From NCBI RefSeq assembly GCF_000469305.1, contig NZ_KI270996.1, forward strand, positions 1 through 45,531: DNA of 45,531 nt, given 5' to 3'. The stretch comes from Faecalitalea cylindroides ATCC 27803. GTDB taxonomy: Bacteria > Bacillota_I > Bacilli_A > Erysipelotrichales > Erysipelotrichaceae. Under the pieces are notes generated by a model that saw only the letters and a list, made by a program, of their open reading frames with translations, had not been told where the DNA came from and searched no databases. Shown piece after piece: positions 26,238 to 34,829 of the stretch (the stretch's first letter is position 1; each line of letters opens with the position of its first letter). The translations under genes were made by a program, and so were the position numbers.

Positions 26238-29200
26238 ATGCAATATAAATTAAAATATTTCTTTATTTGTATCCTATCCTTATTTATCACATTAAATCAG
26301 TGGATACCTATACGAGCCAATGAAATAAGTGAGAATCTTGAACCAACAGTCGAATCTTTCCCTTTTTCTCTATCATTAACTGGTGAAGGTACAGCAACTG
26401 TAATCGACTTTGAAGGAAATCACGACATATCAAAAGGTCAAACATTTTCTTCGAGTTATCCATGCGGAACAGAGATTCAGATAAACATTCAAGCGAATGA
26501 AGGATATTTGATTTCAAATATTACAAATCAAGGAAAAACAATTCCAGAATTCACCGAAGATGAATGCGAAAAAGAAATTATATATACCACTACTGATATA
26601 GAATCTAATTTTCAAGTTATCTTTGATAAAAAAGGTGCACAACTCGATTTAAGTAACTCAATCTCAGACGAAAGTTCTTCTAACACCCCAAGTACAGACG
26701 AATCATATGATGCATCTTTTTTCCCAAAAGGATTCAATGGATATGGTAAATCTAAAGCTCGAGCTGGAGGATGGTCCGTTTCCCGACTTGAAGAGTTTAC
26801 TTGGGCAAACGGTGCTGGTAGCATTCATAACGGAAGATGGACTTTATCGAACGGAAGTTATGCTTTTTGCGGTGAAGCATTAAATGCGTCGCCTGACCCA
26901 GGAACTCCAACATCCGAACCAACAGTTTATGACAATTCTAATGTCCGCAAAGCCTTGTATTATGGCTTCGGAGGCCCTGGAGATATATTAACTTCTCAAT
27001 ATGGAGAAGCCGGTGCTGTCGTCTTGACCAATGAGGCTTTATCCAATGCATATTGTGGAACTTGTATTTCCAAGGCCACATATAATGGATATCATTGGAA
27101 CCTTAATGTAGGATCGATCGTAAATTCAATCTATGGAATGCCGGATCCAATCCAATATGGATATGTTGCTTATAGAGTGGAAATCGCTGGAACCGGAACA
27201 AACTGGCAAGGTCAGCCATCCCCTTTTCAAGATCTATTTTTTATCAATCCTATGCCAACAGGAGAATTACAAATTTCAAAAAAATCGTACAATCCAGAAA
27301 TCACAGATGGCAATTCCTGCTATTCTCTTGAAGGAGCAGAATATGGCATTTTCACGGATAGCAATGCAACCAATCGTGTTGATACACTAACGATTGGTAA
27401 GGATAATACATCAAATATTGTTAAGAATCTAAAAGTTGGTACGTATTATATAAAGGAAACAAAAGCTCCTAAGGGATATGCGTTAGATCAAAATATTTAT
27501 CCTGTACAAATTGAGTCTGGGAAACTAACAACAAGAGAATTTACCGATTATCCACAGTCGGATCCTATTAGCATTCTTCTAGGAAAAGTCGATAAAGATA
27601 CCAATTTAAACAAACCGCAAGGAAGTGCTTCTCTTGCCGGTGCAGAGTTTACTGTCAAATTCTATAAAGGAATCTATGGAAACGATCCTGCATTGGAGAA
27701 TATCAAACCGGACAAAACTTTTGTATTCGCGACAGATGAAGATGGATTCATCTCTATCGATGAAGAACACAAGGTATCCGGTGATGATTTCTATTATAAT
27801 TCTTTAGGATTGGCCACTTTCCCACTGGGTACACTGACCATTCAAGAAACGAAGGCTCCAACAGGTTATTATCTGAATTCAGAAACATTCGTTCGTACCA
27901 TCACATCCGAAGGTAACGATGAATCTGTCTACACGTACAATCAACCTATTGTAAAAGAAGAAGTATTAACAGGAGAATTTGAATTGGTAAAGACCATTAC
28001 AGATGGTGATGCTTCTGAAATCGTGACAAATGAAAAAGGGGCTGAGTTTGTTGCTGTTTTAGAGACGGATTATGTAGCAAATAACAAAGATATTCAAAAA
28101 GCTTTGGAATATGCAAAAAAGAATCGTTCAACTCAAGAATATGCCGTGCTTACGACCAATAAAGAAGGACACGCTGCTTCTGGTAAACTAGCTTTTGGTA
28201 AATATGTTATCCAACAAACAAAACGTGGCACCAACGCAGAAGAAACAGATATTTTAGAAGGTGTTTTTACTTTTGAAGTGTATGAAGAAAACGGAAAAGC
28301 TGTTGTTCGAGGAACGAATACACAAGGCAATGCATTAGAAATGGGCGAAGATGGTAAAATGCACTATCATATCAACAACCGCCCAAGTGATTATTATTTA
28401 AAACTGATCAAAGTGGATGAAGAAACGGGTAAACAAATTACCCTCTCAAATGCTGTTTTTAAAGTCAAGAATTTAGACACGGATAAATATGTGTCACAAA
28501 AAGTTAGCGGTGTCTGGGTTGATGAATTTAGTACCAACAACGGATATGTCATCCTACCTCTAAAGCTAGAACCTGGTAATTATCAATTGGAAGAAATTAA
28601 AGCTCCAGAAGGTTATCTATTAAACTCAAAAAGCAAACCTTTTGTAATCAAACGAGATCAAGTTGGAAATATTGATTCCGATGGAGATTCTTATATCACG
28701 GTCAGCATGGAAAATGTGGCTGTCAAAGGAACTATTTCTATCGAAAAAAATGGAGAAATCTTAACTTCCATCAAGAAAGATGATAAAGGAAATATTCAAT
28801 TCTTCTATGAAGATGCATTCCTAGCTGGTGCAACTTATAACATTTATGCAAATGAGGATATCTTAGATCCTGCTGATGGCAGCGTATTGTTTAAGAAAGA
28901 TACATTGATGGATACAGTGACAACGACAACAGAAGGAAAAGCCGTCAGTAAAAAACTTCCTCTAGGAAAATACTATGTTATCGAAAAGAAAGCTCCTAAC
29001 GGTTTCATCATCAATGAAGAAAAACATGAAGTAGAGCTTATCTACAAAGATCAGAATACAGAAGTTGTATTTGATGAGACATCATTCCACAATGAAAGAC
29101 AAAAGATTGCTTTAAATATCTTAAAAGAAGATAGCGAAACACATACTGCTTTGGCTGGTGCTGTGTTTGGTCTTTATGCAAAGAATGATATCAAAGACAA

Positions 29201-31130
29201 CAAAGGCAACATATTAGTGAAGGCAAATCAACTTATTGAAAAAACAAAAAGCAATAAAGAAGGAATATTGGACTTTGAAGCGGATCTCCCATTAGATCAA
29301 TACTATATCAAGGAAATCAAAGCCCCTATCGGTTATGCATCAACAGATGAAGTCTTTGAATTTGATGGATCCTATCAAGGACAAGATGTTCATACGATCA
29401 TCTACAACAAAACATTCGAAAATAAGATCATCAAAGTCGAAGTTTCTAAGAAAGACATAACCAATGATGAAGAAATTGCCGGTGCTTTCCTAACTATATA
29501 TCCTAAAGATGATGAAGGAGCTATCTTTGATTCATGGATCAGTGGACAAGATGGTGTCAATGAAGATGGTACGATCAAGCCTCACATGATCAAAGGTCTT
29601 GAAGTTGGAAAGACATATATCCTTAAAGAAATTAGCTCCCCTCATGGATTTGCTCTTGCACAAGATATCGAATTTACTATCAGTGACACTGGAGAAATTC
29701 AAAAAATAGAGATGAAAGACGAACTTGTTGTTGGTCAATTAAAGTGGAGAAAATCCGGTGAAATCTTTGATCAAGTGGTTACAGGTCAAACGGAATTTGG
29801 AAAAACAGAAAGCCCTGTATGGAACAAATCCAACCTTCTAGGTGCAAAGATCACAATTTATGCTGCAGAAGATATCAAAATTGGTAACCATACGTATTAC
29901 AAAGCCGATGAAGAAATTCAAACCCTAGAATCTGACTGGGATTACGTATTCAGTAAAGAACTTCCTGTAGGTCGTTATTACTACAAAGAAACTACAACTC
30001 CACATGGATATGTCATCGATACCAACAAACATTTCTTTAAAATTGAAGACAACCAGATCAATGAAATCCAGATCATTGAATCAACGCTTAAAAACGAACG
30101 CCCTACTTTTGATATCGATATGACAAAAGTATTGGAAGAACAAGAAATCTTTAAAGATGAAGATGCCTATAAAGATATCGTTTTTGGAATCTTTGCTAGA
30201 GAAGATATATATGATTATATGGGCAATGTTGCCATCGAACATGGAACGATGATCTCAACAACTGAAATCACAAAAGAAGGACATTTAGAAACGGTTCCAG
30301 ATCTTCCTAATGGTGTTTACTTCATCAAAGAACTTGCAACCAACGATCAATATGTATTGAATGATACAGAATACGACTTTGAAATTGGATATAAAGGTCA
30401 GGATGTTTCTCATTATGTCGTAACGATCGGTTTAGATGGAAAGGTTCCTAATGAGTTAGCTCGCGGCGATATCTATGTTCAAAAGAAAGATAGCAGCGAT
30501 CTAGATAAAGTCATGAAAGATGTTGAATTTAACATCTCCATTCATGAAGATATGAGCGAAGTCATCCAATCATCAAAAACTGATGAAAAAGGAATCGCAA
30601 GCTTTAAAGATCTTGAACTTGGAACATATTTTATTCAAGAAGCAAAACCAGTCGATAGATATGTTATCAATGATCATATCTATAAAGTTGAAGTCAAACA
30701 AGACGGAGATGTATTGACGATCGTCTGCGAAAACAAACCAACTGAAATGGAATTCAGTAAAGTCGATATCACAACTGGAAAAGAATTGCCTGGTGCTAAG
30801 ATGCAGGTTACAGATAAAGAAACAGGAAAGATTATCGATGAGTGGGTATCTACTGATGAACCTCATAAGATCAAATATCTTGTGGAAGGAAAAGAATATA
30901 TCTTAACCGAAAAAATTGCTCCAAAAGGATATGAACTTGCCGAAAGCATTACCTTCACTGCAAAAGATGGAACGAAGATCACTATGAAAGATAAACTTAT
31001 TCCTGAGATTCCACAAACTGGAGACCAGACAAATCTTGGTCTATGGTTAGGATTAAGTGGAATCAGTATTCTTGCGGTGATGGCATTACTTGCTAGAAAG
31101 CGAAAGAAGGATGATGTTGATGAAAAATAA
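26238..31130 (+). CDS. giant sortase-anchored Cna-B (SpaA-type) surface adhesin
   Basis: 1630 residues. A signal peptide (about 1-29) is followed by a short Ser/Thr-rich stretch and an N-terminal domain at about 165-350 whose YAFCGEAL (Cys211), RKALYYGFGGPGD and VVLTNEALSNAY resemble the thioester-like domains of ICE-encoded SpaA/VaFE adhesins. About eleven Cna-B modules follow, most closing with a KExxAPxGY-type segment (for example YIKETKAPKGYAL, IQETKAPTGYYL, YKETTTPHGYVI) that typically carries isopeptide-forming residues. The sorting signal IPQTG, a hydrophobic helix and a basic tail ARKRKK end the protein. It would be a cell-wall-bound stalk for host or partner-cell attachment. AAAGGAG precedes the ATG. 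Confidence 0.9.
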   Translation: MQYKLKYFFICILSLFITLNQWIPIRANEISENLEPTVESFPFSLSLTGEGTATVIDFEGNHDISKGQTFSSSYPCGTEIQINIQANEGYLISNITNQGKTIPEFTEDECEKEIIYTTTDIESNFQVIFDKKGAQLDLSNSISDESSSNTPSTDESYDASFFPKGFNGYGKSKARAGGWSVSRLEEFTWANGAGSIHNGRWTLSNGSYAFCGEALNASPDPGTPTSEPTVYDNSNVRKALYYGFGGPGDILTSQYGEAGAVVLTNEALSNAYCGTCISKATYNGYHWNLNVGSIVNSIYGMPDPIQYGYVAYRVEIAGTGTNWQGQPSPFQDLFFINPMPTGELQISKKSYNPEITDGNSCYSLEGAEYGIFTDSNATNRVDTLTIGKDNTSNIVKNLKVGTYYIKETKAPKGYALDQNIYPVQIESGKLTTREFTDYPQSDPISILLGKVDKDTNLNKPQGSASLAGAEFTVKFYKGIYGNDPALENIKPDKTFVFATDEDGFISIDEEHKVSGDDFYYNSLGLATFPLGTLTIQETKAPTGYYLNSETFVRTITSEGNDESVYTYNQPIVKEEVLTGEFELVKTITDGDASEIVTNEKGAEFVAVLETDYVANNKDIQKALEYAKKNRSTQEYAVLTTNKEGHAASGKLAFGKYVIQQTKRGTNAEETDILEGVFTFEVYEENGKAVVRGTNTQGNALEMGEDGKMHYHINNRPSDYYLKLIKVDEETGKQITLSNAVFKVKNLDTDKYVSQKVSGVWVDEFSTNNGYVILPLKLEPGNYQLEEIKAPEGYLLNSKSKPFVIKRDQVGNIDSDGDSYITVSMENVAVKGTISIEKNGEILTSIKKDDKGNIQFFYEDAFLAGATYNIYANEDILDPADGSVLFKKDTLMDTVTTTTEGKAVSKKLPLGKYYVIEKKAPNGFIINEEKHEVELIYKDQNTEVVFDETSFHNERQKIALNILKEDSETHTALAGAVFGLYAKNDIKDNKGNILVKANQLIEKTKSNKEGILDFEADLPLDQYYIKEIKAPIGYASTDEVFEFDGSYQGQDVHTIIYNKTFENKIIKVEVSKKDITNDEEIAGAFLTIYPKDDEGAIFDSWISGQDGVNEDGTIKPHMIKGLEVGKTYILKEISSPHGFALAQDIEFTISDTGEIQKIEMKDELVVGQLKWRKSGEIFDQVVTGQTEFGKTESPVWNKSNLLGAKITIYAAEDIKIGNHTYYKADEEIQTLESDWDYVFSKELPVGRYYYKETTTPHGYVIDTNKHFFKIEDNQINEIQIIESTLKNERPTFDIDMTKVLEEQEIFKDEDAYKDIVFGIFAREDIYDYMGNVAIEHGTMISTTEITKEGHLETVPDLPNGVYFIKELATNDQYVLNDTEYDFEIGYKGQDVSHYVVTIGLDGKVPNELARGDIYVQKKDSSDLDKVMKDVEFNISIHEDMSEVIQSSKTDEKGIASFKDLELGTYFIQEAKPVDRYVINDHIYKVEVKQDGDVLTIVCENKPTEMEFSKVDITTGKELPGAKMQVTDKETGKIIDEWVSTDEPHKIKYLVEGKEYILTEKIAPKGYELAESITFTAKDGTKITMKDKLIPEIPQTGDQTNLGLWLGLSGISILAVMALLARKRKKDDVDEK

Positions 31131-31236
31131 CCTATCACTCATTATCCTGCTCATATTTATTATCTTATCTTGCTTGATCATTAGCCTACGCATTTGGTTT
31201 CGCATCAAGGAAGTCAACAAACAAAAAAATCATTAA
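31120..31236 (+). CDS. 38-residue single-pass membrane protein
   Basis: Starts inside the last codons of the adhesin gene (11-nt overlap) with GAAGG 9 nt ahead. Encodes MKNN, one long hydrophobic helix (LSLIILLIFIILSCLIISL) and a basic tail RIWFRIKEVNKQKNH. Coupling to the adhesin suggests a helper or regulator of the surface protein or of sortase, but nothing in the sequence shows which. It ends just before a strong hairpin. Confidence 0.5.
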   Translation: MKNNLSLIILLIFIILSCLIISLRIWFRIKEVNKQKNH

Positions 31237-31460
31237 ACAAAGGGAGAACACATCTCCCTTTTGTTCATGATAAAGATTTATTAGAAACGATTGCTTCAAA
31301 TGAAGGTGTCTTTATTTCCGATCTGCCTAGAGATAAATTGCTACAGAAAAAAGCAGTTCTATTTATCCTAAATCATACCGATGAGTATGACAAAGATGAA
31401 CAAATAGAGGCACTTGACTATTTATACATGAAAAAGAAAGAAGGAAAAAATGATGAATAA
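31194..31460 (+). CDS. small acidic protein, unknown function (start uncertain)
   Basis: The convincing part is HDKDLLETIASNEGVFISDLPRD to the end KKKEGKNDE, about 64 residues. It is acidic, probably helical, and its end overlaps the next gene by 8 nt. No ATG or GTG start exists in frame. The only upstream candidate is a TTG at 31194 with no SD, and reading from it crosses the 31238-31263 hairpin. Either the start is non-canonical or the N-terminus has been lost. No family is recognised. Confidence 0.42.
   Translation: MVSHQGSQQTKKSLNKGRTHLPFVHDKDLLETIASNEGVFISDLPRDKLLQKKAVLFILNHTDEYDKDEQIEALDYLYMKKKEGKNDE
31238..31263 (+). terminator. terminator-like hairpin after the small membrane protein gene
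   Basis: The 9-bp stem AAAGGGAGA/TCTCCCTTT with loop ACACA is followed by TGTT. It starts 2 nt past the stop of the 38-residue gene. Strong stem but weak T tail, so partial termination or mRNA processing is possible. Confidence 0.55.
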
Positions 31461-32175
31461 ATTAATTAAAAAAAATATGTATCTATTAGCTAATAAAACT
31501 GTATATGAATCACGATTGTTTATCGATCCACAAATTAAATATATCTTCATGAAGAATGAAAGAAAGCCACAATTTGTTATCGGCATTCATGATCCTGTTG
31601 ATGAAATTGAATGTATATTTAACTCTGTTACCGCTGATGAATCAATATCACTAGAAGACTTAACATACTCTCATCCAATTTTCTCTGAAGAAACAGGAGT
31701 CTGTGAAGAAGGCTATCTTCTTTCTTTGATGGACGAGAAATATGAACCGGTATTCATTGATATTCCAACTCATGCAAAATTATGGGATTTTATAGACTAC
31801 TATATGGATATCTTAGATCCTAAAGAAGATATGATTATCAGATATCTTGAATTTAGTCGTTCTTCTGGAATTAATTCTATCCTATTATCTGAGTATTCTG
31901 ATAGCATCATCAATAATTTATATGCCATTTATTTGAAAGATGAGAAAATGATACTTTCTTACAATAAATGCGATAATTATGTTTATTTAGATCATGATGA
32001 AAATGGATATATCATCGAATCATTAGAAAATCCCAAAGGAACAACATATAGAGATTTTAAATCTGCTTTTTATGATTTTTTATCAATTGTTTTGAACGAT
32101 ATAACCAGCACTCATACAATTCAAGAAGAGTTGAACGAAACGTTGATAAAGTTAGGTGAAAAGAAACATGAATAA
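31453..32175 (+). CDS. unknown ICE accessory protein (tandem paralogue A)
   Basis: 240 residues, acidic, no signal peptide or membrane helix. It shares its layout with the next gene: an N-terminal helical start, a beta-rich middle (PQFVIGIHDPVDEIECI, then EEGYLLSLMDEKYEPVFIDIP), then a helix WDFIDYYMDILDPKED. A YLEFSRSSGI motif follows, and a C-terminal YRDFKSAFYDF segment. An ATG at 31450 is adjacent, but 31453 is better spaced from AAGGA. Overlaps both neighbours, so it belongs to one operon. Function unknown. Confidence 0.7.
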   Translation: MNKLIKKNMYLLANKTVYESRLFIDPQIKYIFMKNERKPQFVIGIHDPVDEIECIFNSVTADESISLEDLTYSHPIFSEETGVCEEGYLLSLMDEKYEPVFIDIPTHAKLWDFIDYYMDILDPKEDMIIRYLEFSRSSGINSILLSEYSDSIINNLYAIYLKDEKMILSYNKCDNYVYLDHDENGYIIESLENPKGTTYRDFKSAFYDFLSIVLNDITSTHTIQEELNETLIKLGEKKHE

Positions 32176-32887
32176 TCAAGTAAAAAAAGTCATTGATATA
32201 GCAAGACAATCGTTTCACGAACATGATGAGAAAGATATGAAAATAAACTACATCTTATCAAAAAAAGGAGATACCCTATCTCCTTTTTATCTTTGTATCG
32301 CTAGTTCAAAATTGGATCCAGATGAAATACGATGTATTACATTGAGCGAAGATAAGAATGTAGCCTATCAAAATGTCCCGGATTGGGATTTTAATATTGA
32401 TGATTATCTTTTATCTGATCTAGAAGATGGCTATCAGATCGAATATATACCCCTTGAAGAACATTACAATATATGGTGTGCAGTCAAGGAATGGAAAGAT
32501 GACATCCAACATCAAGACGGGCTGTATTCCTACTTAGATCATTGTAAGAAAAGTGGTATCACACCAGAAGTCATCTCCTTATTAGGGCTTGAAAATGTTG
32601 ATATCATGAATCTATATCAAGAAAGAAACGGAAATTACAAGATAATTGGAGAAACTAAAGTTGGTGATAAATCTGTCGTGATTGCACATAATCCAAAAGC
32701 TCCTTCCCCATTTGTTACATGGAGGACAACACCTTCTCGCATAAAAGGATTTGATATCGGACATTACCATTCAAGATTTAAAGATGCCTATGAGGACTAT
32801 AAAAAAAGATGTAATGAAATGATGGAGGATCATTTGAATATACAATACAGAAAAATCAAGCCGAAGAACAAGGAGCATGTTCGATGA
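32168..32887 (+). CDS. unknown ICE accessory protein (tandem paralogue B)
   Basis: 239 residues, soluble. Its segments match paralogue A in order: FYLCIASSKLDPDEIRCI, DLEDGYQIEYIPLEEHYNIW, then YLDHCKKSGITPEV against YLEFSRSSGI, and HSRFKDAYEDY against FKSAFYDF. A GTG at 32156 is in frame, but the ATG at 32168, 9 nt after AGGTG and overlapping the upstream stop, is preferred. A perfect 12-bp inverted repeat lies in codons 32-41. Function unknown. Confidence 0.68.
   Translation: MNNQVKKVIDIARQSFHEHDEKDMKINYILSKKGDTLSPFYLCIASSKLDPDEIRCITLSEDKNVAYQNVPDWDFNIDDYLLSDLEDGYQIEYIPLEEHYNIWCAVKEWKDDIQHQDGLYSYLDHCKKSGITPEVISLLGLENVDIMNLYQERNGNYKIIGETKVGDKSVVIAHNPKAPSPFVTWRTTPSRIKGFDIGHYHSRFKDAYEDYKKRCNEMMEDHLNIQYRKIKPKNKEHVR
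32262..32288 (+). repeat. perfect terminator-like hairpin inside paralogue B
   Basis: The stem AAAAAGGAGATA/TATCTCCTTTTT (12 bp, loop CCC) ends in T5. It encodes KKGDTLSPF, strikingly like the KGRTHLPF encoded across the hairpin at 31238-31263. It could cause partial termination or be an mRNA stability element. Confidence 0.6.
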
Positions 32888-33240
32888 TAGATACCATCGA
32901 GACATTACACAAAGAGAAATTCGAACAATGGCTTCTCTTTGGTCAACACGTTCTATTTACCGATATAAGAATCAGCAATAGTATCATTCCTAAAAATATA
33001 TACAAATATGAACTTCAAGAAGATGATTGCCATCCGTTCGAAACGATAATTATTGGTAAGCATATTACTGTAAATTTTGAAGGAACGATATTAAGCTATC
33101 AGCCAATTCCACTAGATAAGTATCATTACCGTTTGATCGATGAAGTAAAGGACATTGAATACTTGTCCTCTAAAGCAATCACCTTAAATCAATATACACA
33201 TAAAATGGCAAAAAATATCTTTCCGACCAAAGCCAGATAG
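32884..33240 (+). CDS. LPD28-like domain protein
   Basis: 118 residues. The pattern LFTDIRISNSIIPKNIYKYELQEDD, then a V-N-F-x-G-T-I strand (ITVNFEGTILS), resembles LPD28, one of the large polyvalent protein-associated domains common in clostridial ICEs. ATGA overlap with paralogue B and AAGGAG 8 nt ahead fix the start. Such proteins are thought to enter or act in the recipient with the element's DNA, but the biochemical role is unknown. Confidence 0.65.
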   Translation: MIDTIETLHKEKFEQWLLFGQHVLFTDIRISNSIIPKNIYKYELQEDDCHPFETIIIGKHITVNFEGTILSYQPIPLDKYHYRLIDEVKDIEYLSSKAITLNQYTHKMAKNIFPTKAR

Positions 33241-33410
33241 TCCGTTCCTAACCTATCAGATGTAAACAACAAAATTGATTTTGTGTTAAACATTGAAAAT
33301 CATCCTCATAAAATGTGCATAAAACTTTATAAATAAGCTATTTTTTTGTGTTTTATGTTGTTCATCTCTTTAATTCTGTTTATACTAATAAGTAAAGGAG
33401 CGGATATACG

Positions 33411-34748
33411 ATGATATATTTAAAACGAAAAGTAGATAGTTATTTGTTAAATTGGAAAACAAGCCCAAATAAGAAACCTTTGATCATTAAAGGCTCAAGA
33501 CAAGTAGGTAAGACAGAATCTATCACTCGATTTGGTCATCAAAATTATAAGAGTGTTGTTTACATCAACTTTGTAGAAGAACCAAATTATAAGATGATAA
33601 CTTCAGATGGATATAAAGCACAAGATATCATCAAAAACATATCCAGAATCGATCCATCTAAGCAATTTCTCGAGAACGAAACACTTATTATTTTTGATGA
33701 ATTGCAAGATTTTCCGGAAATTGCTACATCTCTCAAATTTTTTCAAATAGACGGGCGTTTTGATGTAATATGCAGCGGTTCTCTTTTAGGCATTAACTAT
33801 CAAAGAATAGAAAGCAATAGTGTTGGATATAAAACAGATTACGAAATGTTTTCTTTAGATTTTGAAGAATTTCTATGGGCCAAAGGATACGACGAATCAA
33901 CCATTCAGGAAATGTTAGATCATATGATTCAATTAAAACCATTTAATGAAATTGAAATGTCCATCTATTCTTCACTCTTTTTAGATTTCTGTATCTTAGG
34001 AGGAATGCCAGCGGTTGTTCGAGAATATATCGAAAAAGGAACTTTTGAAGGCTCTATTGACATTCAAAAACAACTTGTTGCCGATTATAAAGAAGATATA
34101 AGAAAATATGCCGATGGCATGGATCAAACGCGAATCACAAATGTTTTTGACCATATTCCTGTGCAATTGGCAAAAGACAATAAAAAATTCCAAATCACGA
34201 AAGTTGCATCCAATGCTCGATTTAGAGATTATCGAGGGTGTATCGAATGGTTAAAGGATGCAGGTATCATTAACATTTGTTACTGCATGCAATTTCCTGA
34301 GCTTCCACTCAAAGGGAACTATGACGAGACCAAGTTTAAGATATATTTTGCAGATTCCGGTTTATTAGTTTCCATGCTAGACGATGAAGCGCAAGAAGAT
34401 CTGAGAGTAAACAAAAACTTAGGTGTTTATAAAGGGGCGCTTTATGAAAATATAGTGGGCGAAGCCTTGGTTAAAGCAGGATATGACCTGTACTACTATA
34501 AAAAAGACAATTCAACTTTGGAACAAGATTTTTTTGTTCGAAACAAAAAGAATCTAATTCCAGTGGAAGTAAAAGCATCAAATGGAACTGCAAGATCTTT
34601 GCGTACATTGATCACGAGTGATCACTATCCTGATATTCAATTTGGTATCAAATTTATATCAGGCAATATTGGATTAGCCAATAACATATATACTTTCCCT
34701 TATTTCTGTGCTTTTCTTTTAAAGAAATATCTAACTAAAATAAGCTAA
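33411..34748 (+). CDS. AAA_14 ATPase with DUF4143 C-terminal domain
   Basis: 445 residues. Walker A GSRQVGKT lies near residue 29 and Walker B LIIFDELQDF near 97, followed by CSGSLLGI (sensor). The C-terminal DUF4143 part begins near 225 and ends with DFFVRNKKNLIPVEVKAS, a D...ExK arrangement like PD-(D/E)XK nucleases. The family is widespread, often on mobile DNA, and its function is unsettled. AAAGGAG precedes the ATG. A possible promoter, TTGTTC-17-TATACT, ends at 33386. It looks monocistronic: promoter before, terminator after. Confidence 0.85.
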   Translation: MIYLKRKVDSYLLNWKTSPNKKPLIIKGSRQVGKTESITRFGHQNYKSVVYINFVEEPNYKMITSDGYKAQDIIKNISRIDPSKQFLENETLIIFDELQDFPEIATSLKFFQIDGRFDVICSGSLLGINYQRIESNSVGYKTDYEMFSLDFEEFLWAKGYDESTIQEMLDHMIQLKPFNEIEMSIYSSLFLDFCILGGMPAVVREYIEKGTFEGSIDIQKQLVADYKEDIRKYADGMDQTRITNVFDHIPVQLAKDNKKFQITKVASNARFRDYRGCIEWLKDAGIINICYCMQFPELPLKGNYDETKFKIYFADSGLLVSMLDDEAQEDLRVNKNLGVYKGALYENIVGEALVKAGYDLYYYKKDNSTLEQDFFVRNKKNLIPVEVKASNGTARSLRTLITSDHYPDIQFGIKFISGNIGLANNIYTFPYFCAFLLKKYLTKIS

Positions 34749-34778
34749 ATGTAAAAATGAACCCAAAATATCACACGC

Positions 34779-34812
34779 AAGAGATTTCAAATATTTTGAA
34801 GTCTCTTTTTTG
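34779..34812 (+). terminator. terminator of the AAA_14 ATPase gene
   Basis: The stem AGAGA-TTCAA/TTGAA-TCTCT with one internal mismatch is followed by T6. Confidence 0.8.
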
Positions 34813-34829
34813 TCGAAAGGAGGAACACA

